Source of the DNA: Terracoccus luteus
Lineage (GTDB): Bacteria; Actinomycetota; Actinomycetes; Actinomycetales; Dermatophilaceae
Assembly (NCBI RefSeq): GCF_003635045.1
Contig: NZ_RBXT01000001.1
Coordinates: 3,472,001 to 3,536,000 of the forward strand
DNA: 64,000 nt
Direction of reading: 5' to 3'
Part shown: piece after piece, positions 49,289-57,902 of the stretch
Numbering within the stretch: position 1 is the stretch's first letter
Layout of the letters: each line of letters starts with the position of its first letter
Notes under the pieces: generated by a model
Told to the model about the DNA's origin: nothing
What the model saw: only the letters and a program-made list of their open reading frames with translations
Database searches by the model: none
Translations under genes and position numbers: made by a program

Positions 49289-49930
49289 TCAGCCCGCGGT
49301 GTGGTCGCCGTCGGGCAGACCTGCCAGGTGGATGCCGGGGGGCTGGGTGTCGACCAGGGCGCTCGCCACCGCACGGAGCCCGTCACCGCCGTCGTCCGGT
49401 CGGCGCAGCGTGGTGGCGGCGTCCCCGGTGCCCCAGAGCCGCCCGTCGCGCACGAACGTCACGACGTCGCTCGCCGTCGCCGCCCAGCGCAGCTGGTCGG
49501 TCGCGACGAGCACCGCGGAGCCGGCGCCGACCGCGGAGCGGAGCGCGGCGGCGAGGGCGTCACGGGCCTCGGGGCCCAGCATCCGGGTGGGGTCGTCGGC
49601 GAGCACGACGACCGCGGGGTGGTCCCCGAGTGCGGCGGCCAGTCCCTCGGCGCCGTGGGCGCCGCCCTGACCCAGCACGACGACGGGCAGGGCGAGGCCC
49701 ACCTCGCCGCCCAGCGGGGGGTGCCGCCCCGAGACCGCGTCGAGCACGGCGGTCGCGTCGGCACGCACCGGGCCGAAGAGGACGTGCACCGTCCCGGCGG
49801 CGACGTCGAGGTCGAACGGGCCGACGGTGCCGGCCGGGCCGGCGACGACGCAGTCACGCAGCCGGACCACCGGCTGCTCGTCCGCGGCCTGCGCCTGCGT
49901 CCCGGCCGTCCCCTCGGTGTCGCCACCCAT
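49289..49930 (-). CDS. ABC-ATPase-like protein lacking the Walker A lysine
   Basis: The 213-residue protein follows an ABC ATPase plan: an initial strand PVVRLRDCVVAGPAGTVGPFDLDVAAGTVHVLFGP, a Walker-B-like strand AVVVLADDP, and a switch-like VLVATDQL, DGRLWGTG at the end. However, the P-loop reads GPVRADATAV, without GKS/T, and no LSGGQ signature is seen. It probably cannot hydrolyse ATP in the usual way. It may be a pseudo-ATPase partner or a decaying gene, but codon use is normal and no stop interrupts it. Start ATG 49930 has GGGAGG. Confidence 0.65.
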   Translation of the reverse strand: MGGDTEGTAGTQAQAADEQPVVRLRDCVVAGPAGTVGPFDLDVAAGTVHVLFGPVRADATAVLDAVSGRHPPLGGEVGLALPVVVLGQGGAHGAEGLAAALGDHPAVVVLADDPTRMLGPEARDALAAALRSAVGAGSAVLVATDQLRWAATASDVVTFVRDGRLWGTGDAATTLRRPDDGGDGLRAVASALVDTQPPGIHLAGLPDGDHTAG

Positions 49931-50050
49931 GCGTCCGCCTCCCGTACCGGGGGCGCCACCCGACGTGGGCCCGGTCCGACTCTCGGGTCCACGCCGGGGC
50001 GGGGTCAACGACCGCCGTCGGGCAGTAGTGGTCGTGGCAGCAACTGCTGC

Positions 50051-51259
50051 TCAGGAGGCCCCGCACAGCTCGTCGAGGGCGTCGGCGAGCCGGTCGACGT
50101 CCGCCTCGTCCGTGTATGCGGCCAGCCCCACCCGCACCCCGCCGGTCGTGCCCAGGCCGAGGTGGTGGCTGCACTCCCACGCGTAGAAGTGGCCGGCCGG
50201 GGCGCTGATGTCGCGCTCGGCGAGAGCGGCCCGCAGGTCCTGGGGGTCCCGGCCCTCGACGGTGAGCAGCAGGGTGGGCGTGCGCCGGGCGGCGCGGCTC
50301 CACACCGTCAGCCCCGGCACCCGGGCGAGCCGCGACTCGAGCCGCGCCAGCAGGCCCGCCTCGTGCTGCTCGATGCGCTCGTAGGCGGCAACGAGGCGCT
50401 CGCGACGGCCACCCTCGGCGTCACCGGCCAGGCCGGCGAGGAAGTCGACGGCGGCGGTCGTGCCCGCGAGCAGCTCGTACGGCAGGGTCCCGAGCTCGAA
50501 GCGCTCCGGCACGGCGTCGGACGACGGCACGAGCTTGGCCGGGCGCAGCGTCTCGAGCAGCGCCGGGTCGGCGGCCAGCACCCCGAGGTGCGGGCCGAGG
50601 AACTTGTACGGCGAGCACACCCAGAAGTCGGCCCCGCTCGCGACGAGGTCGGTGCCGACGTGGGCCGTCGCGTGCACGCCGTCGACCCAGAGCATCGCCC
50701 CGACGGCGTGCACGACGTCGGCGACGGCCCGGACGTCGGGGCGCGTCCCGATGAGGTTGCTCGCCGCGGTCACCGCGACGAGACGGGTGCGCTCGTGCAC
50801 GACGTCGCGCACGGCATCCGGACCCAGCTCGCCCGTGGCGGGGTCGAAGTCGACCCAGCGCACCGTCGCGCCGACCGCGTCGGCGGCGAGCACCCACGGG
50901 CGCACGTTGGCGTCGTGGTCGAGGCGGCTGACGACGACCTCGTCGCCGGGCCCCCACGCGGACGAGAGCGTGCGCGCGAGGTGGAAGGTGAGGTCGGTCG
51001 CCGAGCGTCCGAAGACGATGCCGCGCGGGTCGGCGCCGAGCAGGTCGGCCATGGCGGCGCGCGCGCCGGTGACGATGTCGTCGGCGCGCCGTTCCGCGGC
51101 GGTCACGCGCCCCCGGTTCGAGATCGACGAGGTCATCGTCGCGGCCACCGCCTCGGCCACCGGCGCCGGCGTCTGCGAGCCCCCGGGACCGTCGAAGTGG
51201 GCCACGCCGGAGCGCAGCGACGGGAAGTGGGATCGGACGGTCTCGACGTCGTAGGACAT
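50051..51259 (-). CDS. Cysteine-desulfurase-like class V aminotransferase (VC1184-type subfamily)
   Basis: The 402-residue PLP enzyme has the class V fold, with the PLP Lys in CSPYKFLGPHLG and the VDGVHATAH motif before it. The N-terminal HFDGPGGSQTP is typical of the VC1184-like cysteine desulfurase family. The catalytic mobile-loop Cys of IscS/SufS is not apparent, so the substrate is uncertain. The stop is 121 bases from the start of the ATPase-like gene, which may be co-transcribed. It is divergent from the DUF6351 gene. Confidence 0.88.
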   Translation of the reverse strand: MSYDVETVRSHFPSLRSGVAHFDGPGGSQTPAPVAEAVAATMTSSISNRGRVTAAERRADDIVTGARAAMADLLGADPRGIVFGRSATDLTFHLARTLSSAWGPGDEVVVSRLDHDANVRPWVLAADAVGATVRWVDFDPATGELGPDAVRDVVHERTRLVAVTAASNLIGTRPDVRAVADVVHAVGAMLWVDGVHATAHVGTDLVASGADFWVCSPYKFLGPHLGVLAADPALLETLRPAKLVPSSDAVPERFELGTLPYELLAGTTAAVDFLAGLAGDAEGGRRERLVAAYERIEQHEAGLLARLESRLARVPGLTVWSRAARRTPTLLLTVEGRDPQDLRAALAERDISAPAGHFYAWECSHHLGLGTTGGVRVGLAAYTDEADVDRLADALDELCGAS

Positions 51260-51377
51260 GGCCCCGATTGTGCCCCTGTGGATCTCGCCTCGCCGCCGTG
51301 GGTGCGCGGTGGTAGACCTGCACCGTCACCCTGACGACAGGTCGGTGGCGCGGTCGCACTCGAGGACGAGGTTCGCA

Positions 51378-53540
51378 ATGACACGCAGGCTGCCCGGCAC
51401 CCGCTCACGCCTCGCGGCGCTCGCCGCCACGGTCCTCGCGCTCGCGGTGGGGGTGGTCGGCTCACCCGGTCCCGCGGGGGCTGCGCCGGGGTCACCCGAC
51501 GAGGGGTCGGATGCCGGCCGGCTCGCGATCGTGTCCGTGAGCAACCCGCGGCCGCAGCTCGTCAGCGGCGGCGACGTCCTGCTGCGGGTGACCCCACCGA
51601 CGGACGTCGCCCCGGCCGACGTCCGCGTCGACGCGGGCGGGCGCAACGTCCGACCCCGCTTCGTCGCGCAGCCCGACGGGTCCCTGCTCGGCCTCGTCAC
51701 CGGTCTGCCGCTCGGGTCGACCCGCGTCACCGCGCGTCTCGCCGACGACCCGGCCACGACGGCATCCGTCGACGTCGTCAACCACCCGCGCACCGGTCCG
51801 GTCTTCTCCGGGCCGCAGCAGAAGCCGTTCTACTGCCAGACCACCGCCTTCGGGCTGGCCCCGGCGGTGCAGCCGCTGTGCTCGGCGCCGACCGTCGTCA
51901 CCTACCAGTACCGCACCACCGCAGGGCAGTTCGCGCCGCTGGACGACCCGACGTCGCGCCCCGACGACCTCGCCACCGCGCTCGTGGACGGGCGCCGGGT
52001 GCCCTACGTCGTGCGGGTCGAGCGCGGCACCATCGACCGCGCGGTCTACGAGCTGGCCGCCCTCTACGACGGGCGCGACCCCAGCCCGACGCGGCCCGAC
52101 CGGTCGTGGAACGAGCGGCTCGTCTACACCTTCGGCGGGGGCTGCAACGCCGGCTACCACCAGGGCGCCTACACCGGTGGGGTACTCGACGACCTCTTCC
52201 TCTCGCAGGGCTACGCCGTCGCCAGCTCGACCCTCAACGTGCTCGACACGAACTGCAGTGCGGTCATCTCCGCCGAGGCCGCGATGATGGTCAAGGAGCA
52301 CGTCGTCGAGACGTACGGGCCGGTGCGCCACACCATCGGGTGGGGCGGGTCGGGCGGCGCCATCCAGCAGTACACGATCGCCGACGCCTACCCCGGCATC
52401 CTCGACGGGATCATCCCCGGCATCTCCTTCCCCGACCCCGTCTCGGTCATCGGCGTCGTCAGCGACTGCCGGCTGCTCAAGCGCTACTTCGACGCCGGGG
52501 CGGGGGAGGCGGGCACCTTCACCGACGCGCAGCGCACCGCGGTGTCGGGCTTCCGCTCCTTCAGCTCGTGCGCGTCGTGGGACGCCACCTTCGCCAGCCG
52601 CGCCACGGCCACCGACAGCTGCGACCCGGCCGTCCCGGTCGCGGCGCGCTGGGACCCGGTCACCAACCCCGACGGCGTCCGGTGCAGCTTCCTCGAACAG
52701 CTCGTCAACCAGATCGGGCGCGACCCGCGCACCGGTTTCGTGCGCAGCCCCCTCGACAACCGGGGGGTGCAGTACGGGCTCACCGCGCTCGCGTCCGGCG
52801 CGATCACGCCCGAGCAGTTCGTCGACCTCAACGAGCGGGTCGGCGGGCTCGACGTCGCCGGCCGGCCGTCGGTCGCCCGCACGGCGGCCGACCCGAAGGC
52901 GCTCGCCGCGGTCTACCGCGACGACCTCGTCAACAGCGCGTCGCAGGGGCTGCGCACGACGCCGGTCATCGACCAGCGCACCGACCTCGACCTGCTCTCG
53001 AGCGGGTTCGCCGACATCCACACGACCGAGTGGTCGTACGTCATGCGCGCGCGCCTGCTGCGCGCGAACGGCACCGCGGCCAACCAGGTCATCATCGAGA
53101 CCAGCCCCGACCCGGCCACCGCCGGTGCGGCCGCCGCGTACCAGCTCGACGCGATGGACCGCTGGCTGACCCGGCTCGACCGGCCGGCGGCCGACCGGCC
53201 GACCCTTCGCCAGGTGCTGGCGGCCAAGCCGGCCGACCTCGGTGACGGCTGCTACCTCGGCCCGACCCAGCGCATCACCGAGACGCTGACCTACCCCGCC
53301 TCGGGTCGCTGCGGCGCGCTCTTCCCGGTCGCGGCGAACCCCCGGTTGGCGGCCGGGGGCGACCTCACCCTCACCGCGCTGGCGTGCCGGCGCACCGCGT
53401 TCGACCCGCGCGACTACCCGGTGGCCTTCACCGCCGAGCAGCAGCAGCGGCTGCGTGCCGTCTTCGCGACCGGGGTCTGCGACGGTCGCCGACCGGGTCT
53501 CGGCGAGCAGCCCCCGCTGCGGCCCTGGCTGCGCTACTGA
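51378..53540 (+). CDS. Secreted DUF6351 family alpha/beta-hydrolase-like protein
   Basis: The 720-residue precursor has a signal peptide (RRLPGTRSRLAALAATVLALAVGVVGS, cleaved near AGA-AP). The mature protein begins with a beta-rich domain, then an alpha/beta-hydrolase-like core with FGGGCNAGYHQGAY and the nucleophile-elbow-like GWGGSGGAIQQY. It carries many Cys pairs (CQTT, LCSAP, NCSA, DCRL, SCASW, SCDP, GCYL, CGALF, ACRR, VCDG) as in secreted tannase-like enzymes. An ester-cleaving role is inferred. The ATG at 51378 has GAGGACGAGG upstream. Confidence 0.82.
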   Translation: MTRRLPGTRSRLAALAATVLALAVGVVGSPGPAGAAPGSPDEGSDAGRLAIVSVSNPRPQLVSGGDVLLRVTPPTDVAPADVRVDAGGRNVRPRFVAQPDGSLLGLVTGLPLGSTRVTARLADDPATTASVDVVNHPRTGPVFSGPQQKPFYCQTTAFGLAPAVQPLCSAPTVVTYQYRTTAGQFAPLDDPTSRPDDLATALVDGRRVPYVVRVERGTIDRAVYELAALYDGRDPSPTRPDRSWNERLVYTFGGGCNAGYHQGAYTGGVLDDLFLSQGYAVASSTLNVLDTNCSAVISAEAAMMVKEHVVETYGPVRHTIGWGGSGGAIQQYTIADAYPGILDGIIPGISFPDPVSVIGVVSDCRLLKRYFDAGAGEAGTFTDAQRTAVSGFRSFSSCASWDATFASRATATDSCDPAVPVAARWDPVTNPDGVRCSFLEQLVNQIGRDPRTGFVRSPLDNRGVQYGLTALASGAITPEQFVDLNERVGGLDVAGRPSVARTAADPKALAAVYRDDLVNSASQGLRTTPVIDQRTDLDLLSSGFADIHTTEWSYVMRARLLRANGTAANQVIIETSPDPATAGAAAAYQLDAMDRWLTRLDRPAADRPTLRQVLAAKPADLGDGCYLGPTQRITETLTYPASGRCGALFPVAANPRLAAGGDLTLTALACRRTAFDPRDYPVAFTAEQQQRLRAVFATGVCDGRRPGLGEQPPLRPWLRY

Positions 53541-54274
53541 CCGTCGGCCTGCAGCCGCAGGCCGGCGAGCAGCAGGTCGAGACCGGCCCGGAACTGCTCC
53601 GCGTCGTCGTGGGTCGCGAACTGGTCGATGACGTGGTGCACGAAGGGGTACTCGGCGGGGTCGAGGGACCGCCACCCCTCGACCGCGGCGGCGAGGTACT
53701 CCTCGCGGTCCATCTGCCCCGACGACACCTCCTCGGGCGGCACCTGCCCCATGTCGGCGGCGGTGCCCACGACGAAGCCGACGACGGCCGAGACGGCGTG
53801 GAAGGACTGCTGCGGGGTCAGGTGCAGCCGTAGGACCTGCTGGCCGATGAGCTCGTAGAGGCGCATCGAGTTCGGCTGCACCCCGGTGTCGCGCAGGAAG
53901 TAGGCACCGAGCCACGGTCGGTCGACGATGTGGTCGAAGAGGGTGACGCCGATGGTGCGGGCGTCGTCGATCGGGTCACCACCCACCTCGCCCACCCCGT
54001 CGAGGGCGGTGAGCACGTCGGCGAGGACGTGGTCCGCGGCCCGGTCGAGCAGCTCGTCCTTGCTCGAGACGTACCAGTAGATGCTCGCCACCCCACCGCC
54101 GAGGCGCGCGGCGAGGGCCCGGAAGGTCAGGGCCGGCTCGCCCGCCTCGTCGAGCAGTGCGACGGCCTCGGTGAGCACCGACTCGAGGGAGTGCGAGGTG
54201 CGCCGCCGTGGGCCACGCACGTCGGCCCCGGGGGTGCGTCGGGGCTCCGGACCGGTTCTGCGGGCGGGGGGCAC
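53534..54274 (-). CDS. TetR-family transcriptional regulator
   Basis: The 246-residue repressor has the N-terminal helix-turn-helix (EPALTFRALAARLGGGVASIYWYVSSKDEL, residues about 44-73) and a C-terminal TetR_C-like ligand domain (with PTFDHIVDRPWLGAYFL-type helices). It is divergent from the MFS gene, with a triple operator between them. Start GTG 54274 is chosen by domain length; GTG 54292 is an alternative. It likely represses the pump and itself until a ligand binds. Confidence 0.85.
   Translation of the reverse strand: MPPARRTGPEPRRTPGADVRGPRRRTSHSLESVLTEAVALLDEAGEPALTFRALAARLGGGVASIYWYVSSKDELLDRAADHVLADVLTALDGVGEVGGDPIDDARTIGVTLFDHIVDRPWLGAYFLRDTGVQPNSMRLYELIGQQVLRLHLTPQQSFHAVSAVVGFVVGTAADMGQVPPEEVSSGQMDREEYLAAAVEGWRSLDPAEYPFVHHVIDQFATHDDAEQFRAGLDLLLAGLRLQADGQ
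53545..53564. terminator. Convergent hairpin between DUF6351 and tetR
   Basis: CGGCCTGC (53545-53552) pairs with GCAGGCCG (53557-53564) across AGCC. It follows the DUF6351 stop by four bases and lies inside the C-terminal codons of the tetR gene. Confidence 0.55.
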
Positions 54275-54305
54275 GACCCCATGGGACCACACCCGAGGCG
54301 GCGGG

Positions 54306-54364
54306 TTGTCAATCGTCGAACGCCGTTCTACTATCGAACAGCGTTCGACAATCGAACGACGTTC
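54306..54364 (+). promoter_or_regulatory. MFS promoter with three operator palindromes at exact 18-bp spacing
   Basis: TTGTCA (54306-54311) and TACTAT (54329-54334) form a near-consensus promoter with 17-bp spacing. GAACGCCGTTC (54318-54328), GAACAGCGTTC (54336-54346) and GAACGACGTTC (54354-54364) are palindromes starting every 18 bases. The first is in the spacer, the second covers the start point, and the third adjoins the leader. Confidence 0.85.
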
Positions 54365-54380
54365 GAGAAAGGAGGGCGCC

Positions 54381-55931
54381 ATGACCACCCAGCCATCGGC
54401 CCCCGTCACGACCAGCGGCCCGACCACCGCGACCGGTCACACCTACCCGTCCCTACGCGCGGCCTGGGTCCCGCTCGCCGCCCTCTGTATCGCCTTCTTC
54501 GTCGAGATGGTCGACAACACGCTCCTGACGATCGCCCTGCCGACCATCGGCCGCGACCTCGGCAGCGACACCACCGCCCTCCAGTGGGTCACGGGCGCGT
54601 ACTCGCTCACCTTCGGCGGGCTGCTGCTCACCGCCGGTTCGGCCGCCGACCGCATCGGCCGCCGACGGGTGCTGCTCGTCGGCCTCGCCACCTTCGGCCT
54701 CATCAGCCTCGCGGTCGCCGCCGTGACGACGACCGGTGAGCTCGTCGCCCTCCGCGCCCTGCTCGGGGTGACCGCGGCCGCCATGGCCCCCATCACGAAC
54801 TCGCTCGTCTTCCGGCTCTTCGACGACCAGGCCCTGCGCCTGCGGGCCCTGACGGTGATGATCGTCGTCGGCATGTCGGGCTTCGTCCTCGGGCCCCTGC
54901 TCGGCGGCACCGCCCTCGCCCACGTGCGCTGGGAGTGGCTCCTGCTCGTCAACGCCCCCATCGCGCTCGTCGCATGGGTCGGCGTGCGGCTCGGGGTGCC
55001 GGCCGACCGGCCCGAGGGCCTGACCCACGACCGGCTCGACCTCCCGGGCGCCGCCCTGAGCATCGCCGCCATCGGCCTCGGCTGCTACGCCCTGACGAGC
55101 GGCGTCGAGCACGGCTGGCTGTCCCTGCCGACCGTGGGCTGCGTCGTCGGCGCGACCGCTGCCGTCACCGCCTTCGTGCGCCACGAGTTACGCTCCGACG
55201 CCCCGATGCTCGACCTGTCCCTGCTGCGCCGCGGCACGGTGCGCGGCGCCGCCGTGGCCCAGGCCGGCACGTCGATCGCCATGGCCGGCGTCATGTTCGC
55301 GCTCATCCTCCACTTCCAGTACGCCTACGGCTGGAGCCCCGTGCGCGCCGGTCTGGCCAACCTGCCGATGATCGCCACGATGGTGCTCGCGACCCCGCTC
55401 TCGGAGCGGCTGGTCGCGCGCCTGGGCCACCGGGTCGCCTGCCTCGTCGGGGCCGGTCTGCTCACGCTCTCGCTCGTCGGGCTCGCCTGGGGCGTCGAGC
55501 ACGGCTACCCCGCCATCGCCGCCTCGATGGTCGTCATGACCGTCGGCCTGCGCACCGTCATGACCATCTGTGCGGTCGCGCTCGTCGAGGCGATGCCTGC
55601 CAACCGCACCTCGATCGGCGCGGCGCTCAACGACACCGCCCAGGAGGTCGGCACGAGCGTCGGCACCGCGGTCGTCGGCACCCTCGTCGCCGTCCTCGTC
55701 ACGACGACCCTGCCGGCCGGCACGTGGGGGGCCGACCTCGTCGCCCGCTTCTTCGCCGGTGAGCGGGTCGTCTTCACCGTCCTCGCCGTGCTCGTCGGCG
55801 CCGTGGCCACGTGGGGCGCGCTGTCGCTCACCGACAGCCGGGCCACCGACGAGCACGACACCCGGCCCACGGACCAACCCACCACCCGGTCGGGTGCCGG
55901 TCTCAGCACAGGTCGAGGTCGCGACACCTGA
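54381..55931 (+). CDS. MFS drug transporter, DHA2 family
   Basis: The 516-residue protein has about 14 TM helices. The first-helix motif reads EMVDNTLLTIALPTIGRDLG, followed by WVTGAYSLTF and the loop ADRIGRRRVLLVG. It is regulated by the divergent TetR gene through three tandem palindromes. GGAGGG is placed five bases before the ATG. The gene overlaps the stop of the convergent LuxR-type gene by 29 bases. Confidence 0.92.
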   Translation: MTTQPSAPVTTSGPTTATGHTYPSLRAAWVPLAALCIAFFVEMVDNTLLTIALPTIGRDLGSDTTALQWVTGAYSLTFGGLLLTAGSAADRIGRRRVLLVGLATFGLISLAVAAVTTTGELVALRALLGVTAAAMAPITNSLVFRLFDDQALRLRALTVMIVVGMSGFVLGPLLGGTALAHVRWEWLLLVNAPIALVAWVGVRLGVPADRPEGLTHDRLDLPGAALSIAAIGLGCYALTSGVEHGWLSLPTVGCVVGATAAVTAFVRHELRSDAPMLDLSLLRRGTVRGAAVAQAGTSIAMAGVMFALILHFQYAYGWSPVRAGLANLPMIATMVLATPLSERLVARLGHRVACLVGAGLLTLSLVGLAWGVEHGYPAIAASMVVMTVGLRTVMTICAVALVEAMPANRTSIGAALNDTAQEVGTSVGTAVVGTLVAVLVTTTLPAGTWGADLVARFFAGERVVFTVLAVLVGAVATWGALSLTDSRATDEHDTRPTDQPTTRSGAGLSTGRGRDT

Positions 55932-56943
55932 CGCCGAGCTCGAAGCGGCTCTCGGCCCCCAGCCGCTCGCTGAGGGAGGCGATGACCCGGCGCACCGAGC
56001 GCACCGACAGCCCCGTCGCGCGGCTGACGCTGAGGTCCTTCGCGCCGGTCGCCATGAGCCGGATGACGGTCTGCTCGAGCTCGTCGAGCTCGAGGTCGTC
56101 GGTCGCCTGCCGCCGTCCGGTCCCGCTCCCGACGGCCGGCACGGCGCCCTGCCAGACGAGGTCGAAGAGCGACACGAGCAGGGTCACCAGGCCGTCGGTC
56201 CGCACGATGACGGCGCCGGGAGCGGCGTCGTCGGACTGGATCGAGACTGCCGCGACCGAGCGGTCGAAGAGCATGAACCGCGACGGGAGCGTGCCGGCCA
56301 CGCGCACCTCCGCGCCGAGGCCGGTGAGCCACGAGAGGTGCTCGCGCAGCGCGGGCGACTGTCGCCGGTGGCTCTCGAGGTAGAGCCCGCGCACGACCAC
56401 CCCGCGCTCGAGCAGGGTCAGGTCACCGCTGCGCGCCTGCTGGAGGGCGCGGTCGGTCGGGGGCGAGGTCATGACCGTGCAGACCTCGTCGCGGACGTCG
56501 CCCAGCAGCTCACTGACCCGAGCCAGGGCGGCGTCCCGACCGCGCAGCACCTCGTAGTCGCTGGCACCGCCTTCGGCCCGCTGTCGCTCGAAGCTCTCGG
56601 TGAGGGATGCCGTCAGCGCCCTGAGGCGACCGACGTACCGGGTGCGCTCGAGCAGGTCGTCCTCGGCCCGGCCGGCGACCCGGCCCAGGCCCACGACGGG
56701 CGGGACGGGGACGAGCCGGGTGTCGTCCTGCTGCGAGACGCGCAGCAGCTGACGGTCCACGAGCCGCTCGATGAGCAGGTCGGCGTCGCCCACCTCGCGC
56801 CCGAGGGCGGCGGCGAGGGTCTCGCGCGACCACGCGACCGTTCCGACGACGTGCCCGTAGGCGGCGAGCTCGTCGTCGTCGGGCATGGTCGGGGGCGGGT
56901 CGCCCCGCTCCGTCGTGGGTGCGCCGTCGCCACCGGTTACCAT
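55903..56943 (-). CDS. TrmB-like/LuxR-type transcriptional regulator
   Basis: The 346-residue protein has an N-terminal TrmB-like winged helix (residues about 25-75), a coiled-coil and a sugar/PLD-like middle domain with one Cys, and a C-terminal LuxR helix-turn-helix (LDELEQTVIRLMATGAKDLSVSRATGLSVRSVRRVIASLSERL). Regulators of this shape stand beside small-peptide or lanthipeptide clusters in actinobacteria. It follows the M50-like gene by 94 bases on the same strand and is the candidate controller of the peptide operon. Start ATG 56943 has GGGAGGA. Confidence 0.8.
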   Translation of the reverse strand: MVTGGDGAPTTERGDPPPTMPDDDELAAYGHVVGTVAWSRETLAAALGREVGDADLLIERLVDRQLLRVSQQDDTRLVPVPPVVGLGRVAGRAEDDLLERTRYVGRLRALTASLTESFERQRAEGGASDYEVLRGRDAALARVSELLGDVRDEVCTVMTSPPTDRALQQARSGDLTLLERGVVVRGLYLESHRRQSPALREHLSWLTGLGAEVRVAGTLPSRFMLFDRSVAAVSIQSDDAAPGAVIVRTDGLVTLLVSLFDLVWQGAVPAVGSGTGRRQATDDLELDELEQTVIRLMATGAKDLSVSRATGLSVRSVRRVIASLSERLGAESRFELGVRCRDLDLC

Positions 56944-57037
56944 CCGTCGTCCTCCCGAGACCGCGGACGGAGGGCGCCCGGACGGCCCCTCCGTGCGGGT
57001 GCCGGCCGACCGGCATCCACCGTGGAGGCCACCCTAA

Positions 57038-57589
57038 TCAGGTCGGGCGACCCACCGGGGCCGGGGACGCGAGGAGGGCGCGGGCGAGCACCCGCCCGTC
57101 ACCGAAGACGGGCAGCAGGAGGACGACGTGGGCCACGAAGGCCCAGCACCAGGCGGTGGGCAGCGCCACCACGGGGGAGAGCGCCGCCGCGACGAGCAGG
57201 CCGAGGCCGCCCACCGCGACGCACGCGAGCGGGCCGGCGAGGGCCGCGACGACGACGGTGCGACCGTCGGCCCGGCCGATGGGCACGACCGACAGCCGCA
57301 GCCACGTCTGCTCGAGGCCGACATGGGTGATGCCCCGGCCCGGGCGCAGTGCCACGACGTGGGCGCTCTCGTGCAGGGCGAAGGACCCCACGACGCCGAC
57401 GACCGCGAAGCCGGCGAGCTGGGCCAGCACCCCCAGCGGCACGGCGTCACCGGTGGCCACCGCCCACGCCGCCGCCGCGGCCAGCAGCACGGCCAGGAGC
57501 ACGAGCAGGGGACGGACCTGCCGCAGGACGGCGAGCGGGACGACCCACCACGGCATCCCGTCCCGCGGCAGGACGCGGATCTCAGCCAT
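57038..57589 (-). CDS. M50-like intramembrane zinc metalloprotease
   Basis: The 183-residue protein has four to five TM helices and both M50 active-site signatures: HESAH in SFALHESAHVVALRPG (near residue 74) and a late LLPVFGDGRVL (near residue 163) that matches the P-x4-D-G half of NxxPxxxxDG. It should cleave a membrane-embedded segment, for which the 88-residue peptide encoded upstream is the obvious substrate. Start ATG 57589 overlaps the small TM gene by 8 bases (ATGGCTGA); GTG 57595 is an alternative. It is the last structural gene of the unit. Confidence 0.75.
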   Translation of the reverse strand: MAEIRVLPRDGMPWWVVPLAVLRQVRPLLVLLAVLLAAAAAWAVATGDAVPLGVLAQLAGFAVVGVVGSFALHESAHVVALRPGRGITHVGLEQTWLRLSVVPIGRADGRTVVVAALAGPLACVAVGGLGLLVAAALSPVVALPTAWCWAFVAHVVLLLPVFGDGRVLARALLASPAPVGRPT

Positions 57590-57902
57590 GCGCACGTTCG
57601 GCGATGAGGCCGGCGCGGTACTGCTTGAGCACGAGGAAGGTGAGCTGCACGAGGAGCATCAGCACGACGAAGATCGCGAAGACCCCGACGATGCCGGCGA
57701 TGCTGTCGACGCCCATCTCGGCGCCGGTGACGCCGGGTCGGACCTCCCTGGTCTGGAAGAACACGCCGCCGAACAGACCCTCCCGACGGATGGTCTCCTC
57801 ACCGGTCGACAGCATGAGGAACAGCAGGGTGGCAGCGGCCGTGACCACCGTGAGCACGGCGGCCCCCACGATTGTGTTGACCACCAGCAGTGACTTCTTC
57901 AT
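57582..57902 (-). CDS. Small two-helix membrane protein
   Basis: The 106-residue protein starts with a basic Lys-Lys and a TM helix (VVNTIVGAAVLTVVTAAATLLFLML). A polar loop (residues about 32-63) and a second long helix (IAGIVGVFAIFVVLMLLVQLTFLVL) follow. I do not recognise a family. It could be a chaperone, an immunity protein or a third component of the transporter. Start ATG 57902 has GAGGAGA. It overlaps both neighbours, so it is tightly coupled. Confidence 0.7.
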   Translation of the reverse strand: MKKSLLVVNTIVGAAVLTVVTAAATLLFLMLSTGEETIRREGLFGGVFFQTREVRPGVTGAEMGVDSIAGIVGVFAIFVVLMLLVQLTFLVLKQYRAGLIAERAHG

